Assembly: GCA_016839165.1 (NCBI GenBank)
Contig: CP069300.1
Coordinates: forward strand, 6,458,001-6,522,000
Origin: Bradyrhizobium sp. PSBB068
GTDB lineage: Bacteria; Pseudomonadota; Alphaproteobacteria; Rhizobiales; Xanthobacteraceae
Length of the DNA: 64,000 nucleotides
Reading direction: 5' to 3'
How positions within the stretch are numbered: the stretch's first letter is position 1; each line of letters begins with the position of its first letter. Under the pieces are notes generated by a model. That model searched no databases. It was not told the origin of the DNA and worked only from the letters and a program-made list of their open reading frames with translations. Positions 9,873 to 18,547 of the stretch are shown in pieces. Made by a program: the position numbers and the translations under genes.

Positions 9873-10181
9873 TCACGGCTCGTCCAGCATACGATAATTG
9901 CCGACAATCACGGCACTGCGAACCAGCGGCGGCTCGGCGCAACGGTCGCGGATGCCGTCCTGGAAGGCCTGGAACGCAGCCAGCTTCGGGATCGGGCTCG
10001 AGCCGTCGTCGGCCGCAGTCTCGACCATATGGATGAAGGTGTCGTCCTCCAGCCGCAGCGTCATGTAGCGCACGTCGTCCGGGCCGGCCGCCTTCAGCTC
10101 GGCGAACACAGCCGCAACCAGCGCGGCATTCTTCTCCGCCAGCTCCGGCTTGGTCTTGTACCTGATCAGGGTCCGTCGCAT
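9873..10181 (-). CDS. small protein resembling antibiotic-biosynthesis-monooxygenase (ABM) fold
   Basis: 102 residues, with AAGGAGG 6 bases before the ATG. The opening MRRTLIRYKTKPELAEKNA and the length suggest a dimeric alpha/beta ABM-like fold, but I recognise no catalytic residues. It is the first gene of a two-gene unit with the ECF sigma factor, so it may be a target or modulator of that sigma factor. It is divergent from the MFS exporter gene with a 175-base gap. Identification is by general resemblance only. Confidence 0.65.
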   Translation of the reverse strand: MRRTLIRYKTKPELAEKNAALVAAVFAELKAAGPDDVRYMTLRLEDDTFIHMVETAADDGSSPIPKLAAFQAFQDGIRDRCAEPPLVRSAVIVGNYRMLDEP

Positions 10182-10356
10182 CGCAGCCTCCTTGGTTTGC
10201 GGCCCGAACCGGCCGCGTCAGACCCAAGGACGTTTGCGGACCGCCAAAGGATGCGGCCCGGCAAAAATAATTGTTGGCCGCATCCTTTGCCCATCCCGGT
10301 TCGTCCTTGCCGGCGAAGCGCGCCGCGGCCCTGCGGTACGCCAACGGAGAACCACC

Positions 10357-11751
10357 ATGCAGACCCCTGAACAGCGCTGGGCGCTCGGCCTCACCGCGCT
10401 GGCATCCTTCATGATGGCGCTGGACGCCATGATCATGACCACCGCCTTCGCCACCATCCGTGCGGATTTCGGCAGCGCCGTGGAGACGCTGCAATGGACC
10501 GTCAATGCCTTCAACCTGACCTTCGCGGTGCTGCTGCTGACCGGTGCCGCGCTCGGCGACCGTTTCGGGCGGCGCCGGATGTTCGCCGCCGGAATTGGCC
10601 TGTTCGTCGCGGCCTCAGTTGCGTGTGCACTGGCCGGCAACGCCGCCTCGCTGGTTGCCGCTCGCGCCCTGCAGGGCGCCGGTGCGGCGCTGGTGATGCC
10701 GCTGGCGATGGCGATCCTGAGCGGCGCGTTCGGCCGCGAGGAGCGCGCCCGCGCGCTCGGCATCTTCAGCGGCATCACCGGATGCGCGCTGATCATCGGT
10801 CCTGCGATCGGCGGCTTCATCACCGAGCATCTCGGCTGGCGCTGGATCTTCTGGATCAATTTGCCGATCGGCCTTGCCGCTATTGCACTCGTGATCGCGC
10901 GGCTGCGTGAGAGCTTCGGACCGTCAGCGCCGCTCGACATCCCCGGACTGACGCTGGTCGCACTCGCGGCGCTGGCTTTGGTCTGGGGCCTGCTGCGTGG
11001 CAACAGCGTCGGATGGGCCAGCGCGGAAGTGGCGGGCGCCCTGATCGCCGGCGTCGCGTTGGCCGTGATGTTCGTGCTGTGGGAGCTGCGCGCGACGAGC
11101 CCGATGGTGCCGATGCGGCTGTTCGCGGCAAGGCCATTCGCGTCCGGCATGGCGGCGAGCGTGCTGTTCTATGCCGCGATGTACGGCGTGCTGTTCCTGC
11201 TGCCGCAGTTCCTGCAGGTCGTGCTCGGCTTCGATGCCTTCGGCGCCGGGCTGCGTCTGTTGCCGTGGACGACTACGCTGTTCGTCACGGCGCCGATCGC
11301 CGGCGCCGTGGTCAACCGGTTCGGCGAGCGCACGCTCGTGGTCACCGGCCTCTTGATGCAGGCGATCGGGCTCGGCTGGATCAGCGAGATCGTGAGCCCC
11401 TCTGTGCCCTACTCCGCGCTGATCGCGCCGCTGGTGCTCGCCGGCGTCGGTGTGTCGATGGCGATGCCGGCCGCGCAGAACGCGGTGCTGGGCGCCGTTG
11501 CGGTCAGCGAGATGGGCAAGGCATCGGGCATCTTCAACATGGGCCGCTTCCTTGGCGGCATGTTCGGCATCGCGGCGATGGTGGCGAGCTTCGTCGCGAA
11601 CGGCGCGGGAGATTCATCCGGACATTTCAGCAATGGATTCGCTGCGGCGATGAGCCTTGCGGCAATGCTGTCATTCGCCGGCGCGATCGCGGGAATGTTC
11701 CTGCCGATGCGACGTCAGGTCATCGCCGCGGCCGCGCCGCAGGATGCGTGA
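10357..11751 (+). CDS. MFS multidrug-type exporter, DHA2 (EmrB/QacA-like) family
   Basis: About 464 residues with many hydrophobic helices. The MFS signature between helices 2 and 3 reads GAALGDRFGRRRMFAAG, and the antiporter motif C-like block GITGCALIIGPAIGGFI is in helix 5. Both fit proton-driven drug:H+ antiporters. The start at 10357 is preceded by GGAGA; 69 open codons upstream are not coding. It is divergent from the ECF sigma gene pair and may be controlled by it. The substrate is unknown; no membrane-fusion or outer-membrane partner is adjacent. Confidence 0.88.
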   Translation: MQTPEQRWALGLTALASFMMALDAMIMTTAFATIRADFGSAVETLQWTVNAFNLTFAVLLLTGAALGDRFGRRRMFAAGIGLFVAASVACALAGNAASLVAARALQGAGAALVMPLAMAILSGAFGREERARALGIFSGITGCALIIGPAIGGFITEHLGWRWIFWINLPIGLAAIALVIARLRESFGPSAPLDIPGLTLVALAALALVWGLLRGNSVGWASAEVAGALIAGVALAVMFVLWELRATSPMVPMRLFAARPFASGMAASVLFYAAMYGVLFLLPQFLQVVLGFDAFGAGLRLLPWTTTLFVTAPIAGAVVNRFGERTLVVTGLLMQAIGLGWISEIVSPSVPYSALIAPLVLAGVGVSMAMPAAQNAVLGAVAVSEMGKASGIFNMGRFLGGMFGIAAMVASFVANGAGDSSGHFSNGFAAAMSLAAMLSFAGAIAGMFLPMRRQVIAAAAPQDA

Positions 11752-11866
11752 GACCTGCCGCGATTGGGTTTCGCTATCGGGCGATCAAGCAATTCGTATT
11801 GGAATGGAGCTGCGAATGATTACATAATCAAGCGACGAAGCCGTTCGAAACCGAGGGCGACATCAG

Positions 11867-13141
11867 ATGACGCAAGCACCGGCCAAACCTCATCGCGTGG
11901 TGATCGTCGGCGCCGGCTTCGGCGGACTGGAAGCCGCCTTCGGTCTTGCGGGCGCGCCGGTCGAAATCACGCTGATCGACCGCCGCAACCACCATCTGTT
12001 CCAGCCGCTGCTCTACCAGGTCGCGACCGCTTCGCTCGCGACCAGCGAGATCGCCTGGCCGATCCGCTATCTGCTGCGCGATCGCCCCGAAGTGAGGACG
12101 CTGTTCGCCAATGTCTGCGGCGTCGACGCGGCCGCGAAACAAGTGCAGCTCGACGACGGCGGCAGCATTCCCTATGACACGCTGATCCTCGCTACAGGCG
12201 CGCGGCATGCCTATTTCGGCCATGACGAATGGGAGCCATTCGCGCCCGGCCTGAAGACGCTGGAGGACGCCACCACGCTCAGGCGGCGCATCCTGGTCGC
12301 GTTCGAGCGCGCCGAGCGCGAGACCGATCCGGACGCGCGCGCCGCGCTGCTGACCTTTGTCGTGGTCGGCGCCGGCCCGACCGGTGTCGAGATGGCCGGC
12401 ACCATCGCCGACCTCGCCAAGGACACGCTGCCGCGCGACTTCCGCCACATCGACACCCGCATGGCGCGCGTGGTGCTGATCGAGGCCGGACCGCGTGTGC
12501 TGGCCGGCTTCCCCGACGATCTCTCCGCCTATGCTCAGCGCGCGCTGGAGAGCCTCGGCGTCGAGGTGGTGCTCGGCGAAGCGGTCACCGAATGCGCGGC
12601 CGACGGCGTGATCTATGGCGGCAACAAGCTCGCGGCACGCACCATCGTGTGGGCCGCCGGCGTCCGCGCCTCGCGCGCCGCCGAATGGCTGAACGCGCCC
12701 GCGGACCGCGCGCACCGGCTCCAGGTCGAGCCTGATCTCACCGTGCCGGGTCATCCCGACATCTTCGCCGTCGGCGACACCGTCACCATCAAGGGACCGG
12801 ACGGCAATCCGGTGCCCGGCATCGCGCCGGCCGCCAAGCAGGAAGGACGCTACGCCGCCGCCCTGATCAAGGCGCGGCTCAAGGGCGAGACCTTGCCGCC
12901 GTTCCAGTACAAGCACGCCGGCAGCCTCGCGCAGATCGGCAAGCGGCTGGCGGTGATCGATTTCGGCAAGTTCAAGCTGCGCGGCGCGCTCGCGTGGTGG
13001 ATCTGGGGCATCGCCCACATCTACTTCCTGATCGGCCTGCGCAACCGCCTCAGCGTCGCGCTGAGCTGGCTCTGGGTCCACGCCCGCAACCAGCGCGCCG
13101 CACGACTGATCACGCAGGGCAGCAGCAAGGTCGCGCAGTAG
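11867..13141 (+). CDS. ndh: type II NADH dehydrogenase (non-proton-pumping)
   Basis: 424 residues. The FAD-binding Rossmann motif VVIVGAGFGGLEAAFGL is at the N-terminus and the second, NAD(P)H-binding motif VVVGAGPTGVEMAG is mid-protein. The FAD motif IFAVGDTVTI and the C-terminal membrane-associating segment (LAWWIWGIAHIYFLIGLRNR) are those of NDH-2 enzymes, which pass electrons from NADH to quinone on the inner face of the membrane without pumping protons. It stands alone, 115 bases after the MFS gene. A related pyridine nucleotide-disulfide oxidoreductase cannot be excluded, but the C-terminal segment favours NDH-2. Confidence 0.88.
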   Translation: MTQAPAKPHRVVIVGAGFGGLEAAFGLAGAPVEITLIDRRNHHLFQPLLYQVATASLATSEIAWPIRYLLRDRPEVRTLFANVCGVDAAAKQVQLDDGGSIPYDTLILATGARHAYFGHDEWEPFAPGLKTLEDATTLRRRILVAFERAERETDPDARAALLTFVVVGAGPTGVEMAGTIADLAKDTLPRDFRHIDTRMARVVLIEAGPRVLAGFPDDLSAYAQRALESLGVEVVLGEAVTECAADGVIYGGNKLAARTIVWAAGVRASRAAEWLNAPADRAHRLQVEPDLTVPGHPDIFAVGDTVTIKGPDGNPVPGIAPAAKQEGRYAAALIKARLKGETLPPFQYKHAGSLAQIGKRLAVIDFGKFKLRGALAWWIWGIAHIYFLIGLRNRLSVALSWLWVHARNQRAARLITQGSSKVAQ

Positions 13142-13236
13142 ACGTGCTCCGCTCGCGCAATGCTCGGCGCGGCTTGTGCGCCAGGGCCGCGCATGAAATA
13201 CTTGCCGCAGCAACAATAATGCCCTGGGAGGAAACG

Positions 13237-14901
13237 ATGCGGATCGATGCGCGCGTATGGGCGCTTGCGGCTTCGCTGGTCACGCTGACGTCATGCGGCT
13301 CAGTCGCGTCCGCGGCGCAGATGACCGGCGATCCCGCGGCGACCTGCAGCAGCCTTGCCGGTCCAGCCGACGGTGCCGTCAGGATCGACACCGCCACGCT
13401 GCAGGCGCCGACACAGCTCTCGGTCTCCGACAAGGCGCCGACACCGGCCGGCCGCATCGTCCCGGCCAATCCCGCCTTCTGCAAGCTGCTCGGGCATATT
13501 GATTCTGTCGATCCCAAGGCCCCGCCGATCAAATTCGAGGTGAATCTGCCCGTCGAGTGGAACGGCCGCGCGCTGCAATATGGCGGCGGCGGCTTCAACG
13601 GCGTGCTGATATCGGGCCTCGGCCTGCCGCCAGCCTATCCGTTCGACAAGGCATCGCCGCTGGCGCTCGGCTTCGTCACGGCCGGCACCGACTCCGGCCA
13701 CGAGCAGAAGCCCGGCGAGCCGCCGCAGCTGTTCGCGCTCAACGACGAGGCGTTCGAGAATTTCTCGCACAAGGCCTACAAGAAGGTGCGCGACGCCGCG
13801 CGGGCGCTGACGGTGCGCGCCTACGGCAAGCCGCCGGCGAAGACGTATTTCATGGGATCGTCCGAGGGCGGGCGCGAGGCGCTGACCATGGCGCAGCGTT
13901 ACCCGGACGATTTCGACGGCATCTTCGCGCGCGTGCCCGTGATCAACTGGGTCGGACTGCAACATGCCGGCACCCGCTCCGGCCTCGTGACGATGGGCGA
14001 CGGCTGGATCCGGCCGGCGCAGGTCAAGCTCGTGGCCGAGGCGGTGCTCAAGGCCTGCGACAAACAGGACGGCTCGGACGACGCCTTGGTGCAGGATCCC
14101 GTCGGCTGCAAGGCCGCGTTCAAGCCGGCCACGCTGGCCTGCACTGCGGGCCAGAGCGGCGACGACTGCCTGACCGAGAAGCAAATCGCCGCGATCGAGA
14201 CGCTGCATTCGCCGTACAAATTCCCGTTTCCGCTCGCCAACGGCCTCGACGACTATCCGGGCTGGGGCGTGTCGGGCGAGGACACGCCGGCGTTCGGCCC
14301 GACCGGCGGCTGGAAGGCCTGGTGGCTCGGCACCACTGCGCCGGCGCAGCCGCCCGCTCCGACCAACGGCATCGCCTGGATCTACGGTGCCGGCGGCATT
14401 CAATATGTCTTCGCACGCGATCCGAAACTCGACGTCACGACCTATCGCCCCGAAGATCACAAGGCACGCGTGCTTGAAGTGTCCGCGCTGATGGATTCCA
14501 CCGATCCGGATCTCAGCCGCTTCCATGCGCGTGGCGGCAAGCTCGTGATTCTCGAACACATGGCCGACTACGCGCAAAGCCCCTATGCCGGCATCCGCTA
14601 CTTCGAGACTATCGAGAAGACGCTCGGCAAGGACAAGGTCGCGGAATTCGCCAGGCTCTACACTGCCCCCGGCGTCGACCATGTCGGCTCCGGCGCGCCC
14701 GCCAATATCGACATGCTGGCCGTGCTGGTCGACTGGGTCGAGAACGGCAAAGCGCCCGGCGATCTCGAGGTGCGCGAGCAGACAACGGAAGCGCCCGCCT
14801 TCGACACCCTCCGCTCGCTGCCCTTGTGCCGCTGGCCGGCATGGCCGCATTACAAGACGGGACCGGTTACTGAAGCGGCGAGTTTCGTCTGCGCGCCATG
14901 A
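13237..14901 (+). CDS. tannase/feruloyl esterase family protein
   Basis: About 554 residues, exported. The N-terminus has a signal peptide with a lipobox-like LTSC, so it may be a lipoprotein. The nucleophile motif MGSSEGGREAL, cysteine pairs (for example CKAAFKPATLAC) and the late GVDHVGSGAP with catalytic His are those of the tannase/feruloyl esterase family, which cleaves ester-linked phenolic acids. GGGAGGAAACG directly precedes the ATG; an open frame upstream overlaps ndh and is ignored. The neighbouring CYP199A, feruloyl-CoA synthase and binding protein support a role in aromatic ester use. Some family members are mono(hydroxyethyl) terephthalate or chlorogenate hydrolases, so the substrate is open. 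Confidence 0.82.
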   Translation: MRIDARVWALAASLVTLTSCGSVASAAQMTGDPAATCSSLAGPADGAVRIDTATLQAPTQLSVSDKAPTPAGRIVPANPAFCKLLGHIDSVDPKAPPIKFEVNLPVEWNGRALQYGGGGFNGVLISGLGLPPAYPFDKASPLALGFVTAGTDSGHEQKPGEPPQLFALNDEAFENFSHKAYKKVRDAARALTVRAYGKPPAKTYFMGSSEGGREALTMAQRYPDDFDGIFARVPVINWVGLQHAGTRSGLVTMGDGWIRPAQVKLVAEAVLKACDKQDGSDDALVQDPVGCKAAFKPATLACTAGQSGDDCLTEKQIAAIETLHSPYKFPFPLANGLDDYPGWGVSGEDTPAFGPTGGWKAWWLGTTAPAQPPAPTNGIAWIYGAGGIQYVFARDPKLDVTTYRPEDHKARVLEVSALMDSTDPDLSRFHARGGKLVILEHMADYAQSPYAGIRYFETIEKTLGKDKVAEFARLYTAPGVDHVGSGAPANIDMLAVLVDWVENGKAPGDLEVREQTTEAPAFDTLRSLPLCRWPAWPHYKTGPVTEAASFVCAP

Positions 14902-14913
14902 CGGGAGGCCGCG

Positions 14914-15153
14914 TCACCCCATCACCTGATGCGGTGAGCGGCCGAACGCGGCCTTCAAGGCGCGGCTGAAATGCGAGACATCGCTGAAGCCGAAGCTCGG
15001 CGCGACATCGGTGACGCCGCCGAACCGCCGTTCGGCCAGCGCCTGATAGGCGCCGGCGAGGCGCTGCTGCCACAGCCAGCGGATCGGCGTCGAGCCTTCG
15101 CGCGCGAACAGGCGGTTCAGCATGCGCGGCGAGACTCGCGGCGAACGTCTCAC
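14914..15153 (-). pseudogene. AraC-family regulator remnant (C-terminal DNA-binding domain only)
   Basis: About 70 residues match the end of an AraC/XylS DNA-binding domain: VSPRMLNRLFAREGSTPIRW, then a second helix-turn-helix region GGVTDVAPSFGFSDVSHFSRALKAAFG and the closing SPHQVM. The first helices and the whole sensor domain are missing, and homology stops where the frame runs into the last codons of the binding-protein gene at 15150. The only start is a GTG inside that overlap. This looks like a regulator cut off by a deletion or rearrangement. A short functional protein is unlikely. Confidence 0.7.
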
Positions 15154-16376
15154 TTCACCAGCGGGCAGCCGCCATCGGCCAGCGGCCGGAACGCCTGCTC
15201 GGCCGGGATGGTCGCGATCAGTCTGTAATAGTCGTAGGGGTATTTCGACTCCTCCGGTTTCTTCACCTCGAACAGATACATCGGGTGGATGACGCGACCG
15301 TCCTGGCGGATCGTGGTGTCGCCGAACAATTTGTCCTTGCCCTTGAAGGTCTTCATCTGCGGCACCACGACCTTGGCATCGTCGCTGCCGGTGGCGGCGA
15401 CCGCATTGAGATACGCTAGCGTCGAAGCATAGACGCCGGCCTGGTTGCCGCTCGGCATCTTGCCGTTCATGCCGGGACGCGCGGCGAAGCGTTTGGCGAA
15501 TGCGCGGGTGTCGTCGTTCATGTCCCAGTAAAACGCCTCCAGTAGCTGCAGGCCCTGCGCGACCTTCAGACCCATGCCGTGGACGTCGTTCACGAACAGC
15601 AGGAACGCCACCATGGTCTGGCCGCCCTGCTGGATGCCGAACTCGGCCGCCTGCTTCACCGCATTGATGGTGTCGCCGCCGGCATTGGCGAGGCCGATTA
15701 CCTTTGCTTTCGAACCCTGCGCCTGCAACAGGAAGGATGCGAAGTCCGAGGTTCCGAGCGGATGCTTGCTCGATCCCAGCACCTTGCCGCCGTGCTTCTC
15801 GATGTAATTCGTCGCCTCGGCCTCAATGCCCTTGCCCAGCGCATAGTCGACCGTGACAAAATACCAGTCCTTGCCGCCACGCTGCATCATCGCGGCCGCC
15901 GTGGTGTTGCCGGTTGCCCAGGCGTCGTTGACCCATTGGATGGTGTTGGGTGAGCAGGCCTTGCCGGTGAGATCGGAACTCGCGGTCGACGACGCCAGGA
16001 ACGTCATCCTGCTGTCGCGCAGGATGGTGTTGATGGCGAGCCCGACGGCCGAGTTCGGCACGTCGACGATGGCATCGACGCCCTCGACATCGAGCCATTT
16101 GCGCGCGATCGCGGATCCGACGTCGGCCTTGTTCTGGTGATCGGCATAGACGATCTCGACCTTGATGCCCTTGCCGCCGCCGTTGAAATCCTCCGCCGCC
16201 ATCCGCGCGGCTTCCACCGAGCCCATGCCGTTGGTGTCCTGGAAGATGCCGGAAATATCGTTCAGCACGCCGACCCGCACGACATTGTCTGATATTTCCG
16301 CGCGTGCGCTGCCCGCGGCGCAGGCCAATGCCAGCGTAAATCCAATCCCAAATCGCCCAATCCTAAAGCCCCTCAT
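15150..16376 (-). CDS. ABC transporter solute-binding protein (Peripla_BP_6, possible aromatic-acid binder)
   Basis: About 408 residues. The signal peptide MRGFRIGRFGIGFTLALACA ends near SARAEIS. The mature protein has the type I periplasmic fold (VRVGVLNDISGIFQDTNGMGS at its start). GGAGGGGACA precedes the ATG at 16376; further open frame upstream overlaps the P450 and is not coding. It lies 35 bases downstream of the P450 on the same strand, so they form an operon. No permease or ATPase genes accompany it, so it must share a transporter encoded elsewhere, possibly a liv-type one. The link with CYP199A suggests a para-substituted benzoate or cinnamate ligand, which is inference. Confidence 0.85.
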   Translation of the reverse strand: MRGFRIGRFGIGFTLALACAAGSARAEISDNVVRVGVLNDISGIFQDTNGMGSVEAARMAAEDFNGGGKGIKVEIVYADHQNKADVGSAIARKWLDVEGVDAIVDVPNSAVGLAINTILRDSRMTFLASSTASSDLTGKACSPNTIQWVNDAWATGNTTAAAMMQRGGKDWYFVTVDYALGKGIEAEATNYIEKHGGKVLGSSKHPLGTSDFASFLLQAQGSKAKVIGLANAGGDTINAVKQAAEFGIQQGGQTMVAFLLFVNDVHGMGLKVAQGLQLLEAFYWDMNDDTRAFAKRFAARPGMNGKMPSGNQAGVYASTLAYLNAVAATGSDDAKVVVPQMKTFKGKDKLFGDTTIRQDGRVIHPMYLFEVKKPEESKYPYDYYRLIATIPAEQAFRPLADGGCPLVK

Positions 16377-16411
16377 CCTGTCCCCTCCCTGGCGTTGTTC
16401 CGCAGCCGGCA

Positions 16412-17614
16412 TCAGGCCGGCGTGATCTCGACCGGCAGCGTCTCGAGCCCGCGTAGCGTGTTGTTGAACAGGCGCTTCGGCTCGCCCGTGATTTCGATCC
16501 TGGCAACACGGCGCGCCAATGCCGCCATCATCACCTCGCCTTCGAGACGGGCGACGAGTTGGCCGACGCACATGTGGATGCCTGAGCCGTAACCGACATG
16601 GCCCGAGGTGCGGCGCGTGATGTTGTAACTGTCGGGTTCGTCCCAACGGCGCGGATCACGGTTGGCCGCGGCGAGGAACATCAGCACCTTCTCGCCCTCG
16701 GGGATATTGACGCCGCTGAGCTCGATATCCCGGGTGGTGGTGCGGAAGAAGGTCTGGACCGGACTTTCGAACCGCACGGCTTCCTCGAACGCATTGCGCG
16801 CCAGCGTTGGATCACCGCGCAGCTTCTCGAACTGGTCGGGAAAGCGCGCCAGACAATAGACGGCGGCGCCGATGCCGTTGACGGTGGTGTCGAGGCCGGC
16901 CGACAGCAGCGAGCGCACCAGCAGGGGCGCCTCGGTCGCGGTAATGGCGCCACTATCGACGTGGGCATGGATGCAGGCGCCGATGCCGCCCGGGGTCAGA
17001 TTGTCGCGCTGGCACTGCTCGGCGACATAGGCCTGATGCGGCGCCGAGCGCTGGATCGCCTCCTCGCGGAGCTGGTTCGGCGGACCGAAGGCGTTGAACA
17101 CCAGGCTGGCATAAGGCAGCAGATGCTCGCGGCCCTCCGGCTTAAGACCGAGCGCATCCGGGAAGATCGACAACGGATAGGCTTCCGCAAGGTCCGCGAT
17201 CGCGTCGAACCGGCGCTTCTCCAGCAGCGCATCGACGCGAGCCTCCGCGGCCTCGGCAAATCGCCCACGAAGCTGCTTCATCACGGTCGCAGACAGCACC
17301 GAGCTCAGCACATTGCGGGTTCGGGTGTGGGCTGGCGGATCGGCCTCCAGGATCAGGCTCGGCGGCCGCCACGGCTTTTCCTTGGAAAAGTCACTGAGAC
17401 CGACGCCGCGGCTGGAGCAGAACGTGGCGGGATCGTTCAGGACGGCGTACACCTCCGCGTAGCGCGCCACGCCATAGACATTCCACTTGTCCAGATAAAC
17501 CACCGGTCCGGCCTCGCGCAGCCGCTGATGGGTCGGGAACGGATCGGCGAAGAAATCGAGCGCGAACGGATCGACGTCCAGATGCGGGACGGACGCATCG
17601 TCTGTTGCAGTCAT
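16412..17614 (-). CDS. cytochrome P450, CYP199A family (para-substituted aromatic acid monooxygenase)
   Basis: 400 residues, soluble. The heme-thiolate motif GYGSGIHMCVGQ has Cys349. The acid-alcohol pair is Asp242-Thr243 (AGLDTT) and the ExxR helix is intact. From memory of Rhodopseudomonas CYP199A2/A4, the residues lining the benzoate pocket (Arg92, Ser95, Phe182, Phe185, Arg243, Ser244, Ser247) all have counterparts here with a constant shift of nine (Arg83, Ser86, Phe173, Phe176, Arg234, Ser235, Ser238). That predicts oxidation or O-demethylation of 4-methoxybenzoate-like acids. The enzyme needs a [2Fe-2S] ferredoxin and reductase, and neither is in this window. GGGAGG precedes the start. 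It is divergent from a MarR gene. Confidence 0.92.
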   Translation of the reverse strand: MTATDDASVPHLDVDPFALDFFADPFPTHQRLREAGPVVYLDKWNVYGVARYAEVYAVLNDPATFCSSRGVGLSDFSKEKPWRPPSLILEADPPAHTRTRNVLSSVLSATVMKQLRGRFAEAAEARVDALLEKRRFDAIADLAEAYPLSIFPDALGLKPEGREHLLPYASLVFNAFGPPNQLREEAIQRSAPHQAYVAEQCQRDNLTPGGIGACIHAHVDSGAITATEAPLLVRSLLSAGLDTTVNGIGAAVYCLARFPDQFEKLRGDPTLARNAFEEAVRFESPVQTFFRTTTRDIELSGVNIPEGEKVLMFLAAANRDPRRWDEPDSYNITRRTSGHVGYGSGIHMCVGQLVARLEGEVMMAALARRVARIEITGEPKRLFNNTLRGLETLPVEITPA

Positions 17615-17696
17615 CGGGACCTCCCGAGGTTTGATCTTGTCAACACGGGCCGCATGTCACTTGCTCCCGAGCGGTTTCGCAGCGATGATTTGAGAA

Positions 17697-18221
17697 ATGA
17701 GCAGCCAGCCCCTCCCCCGAAAGCCCCGCCGGCCAAGACCGGCCGATCCCGCAGACGCCATCGATGGCCCGCTGCTGGACCTCAATCGCTATGTGCCGGC
17801 GTTCATCACTTTCATCGGCAACAAGCTGTCGAACAGCGCCACCGCATTTTACCAGAAGAATTTCGGGGTCAACGTCACCGAGTGGCGGATCATCTCGCAG
17901 TTGGCGATCGAGCCGGGGATTCCGGCCTCGCGGATCTGCCAGGTGATCGGCTTCGACAAGGGCCCGGTCAGCCGCAACCTCGCAGCGCTGCAGAAGCGCG
18001 GGCTGTTGACCATCCGCACCGCGCCGGACGACGGCCGCACCCATTCGATCACGCTGACCGCGCGCGGCCGCGCCATCCACGACAAGGTGATCGTCGCGGC
18101 GCTGGAGCGCGAGCGGCGGCTGCTGTCGTGCCTGAGAAAGGATGAGCGCGAGGTGCTGATCGACCTGCTGCGCCGGCTGCACGAGAATCTCGGCGCCGTG
18201 ACCGGGCAAAGCACGAGCTGA
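17697..18221 (+). CDS. MarR-family transcriptional regulator next to CYP199A
   Basis: 174 residues. The winged-helix core (FGVNVTEWRIISQLAIEPGI, then CQVIGFDKGPVSRNLAALQKRGLL and the wing RTAPDDGRTHSITLT) is typical MarR. A proline/arginine-rich N-terminal tail of about 25 residues precedes the dimerisation helix. It is transcribed away from the CYP199A gene across 82 bases, so it probably represses that gene, itself, or both, with release by an aromatic acid or its CoA ester. The shared spacer has a weak inverted repeat TTGA-N5-TCAA at 17631-17643. No strong ribosome site was seen. Confidence 0.85.
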   Translation: MSSQPLPRKPRRPRPADPADAIDGPLLDLNRYVPAFITFIGNKLSNSATAFYQKNFGVNVTEWRIISQLAIEPGIPASRICQVIGFDKGPVSRNLAALQKRGLLTIRTAPDDGRTHSITLTARGRAIHDKVIVAALERERRLLSCLRKDEREVLIDLLRRLHENLGAVTGQSTS

Positions 18222-18374
18222 TGGCGCAGCCGGACCACGGCCGGCGCCCTGCGCCACCGCGGTATTCGTCAGCCCTTTCAAACGTGGTGCTCGCGCGCTG
18301 CTGCGCAACATGATCCTCCCAAATGCGAGGCCGTTAACCGGCCCTGTCTCTCTGGGTGCGGAAACTCGCACAGC

Positions 18375-18394
18375 TTAGTTGCTATGGCAACTAA
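18375..18394. promoter_or_regulatory. perfect inverted repeat TTAGTTGC-N4-GCAACTAA, possible MarR-type operator
   Basis: Two perfect 8-base arms are separated by TATG. The geometry (about 20 bases, GTTGC arms) resembles MarR-family operators. It lies between the 3' ends of the MarR gene and the feruloyl-CoA synthase gene, where no promoter is obvious, and it is not followed by a T-run as expected of a terminator. It could be left from a lost gene. Confidence 0.4.
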
Positions 18395-18452
18395 AAACGC
18401 GAGCGCATGCGACGTCAGGTCTCATGCCGAGACTTGTAACGTCGCCTTTGGG

Positions 18453-18510
18453 TCAGGTGAGCACACTGCCCAGGCTCCCTCCCTCCTTGCGGGGGAGGGA
18501 ACCCTTCCGC
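18453..18510. repeat. family B palindromic repeat, single copy
   Basis: GGTGAGCACACTGCCCAGGC, then CTCCCTCCCTCCTTGCGGGGGAGGGA. The same arrangement in reverse orientation is at 30086-30136 (GGGAGGGAGCC...GTGTGCTCACC). It lies downstream of two convergent genes and can form a hairpin. Confidence 0.65.
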
Positions 18511-18547
18511 TGGTGCCTTCCTTACATCCGCCTTTTCTACCGCAATC

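Noticed and set aside
13300..14850. 516-codon minus-strand frame opposite the tannase-like gene
   Set aside because: Shadow frame without ribosome site or domain; the plus strand has signal peptide and catalytic motifs.
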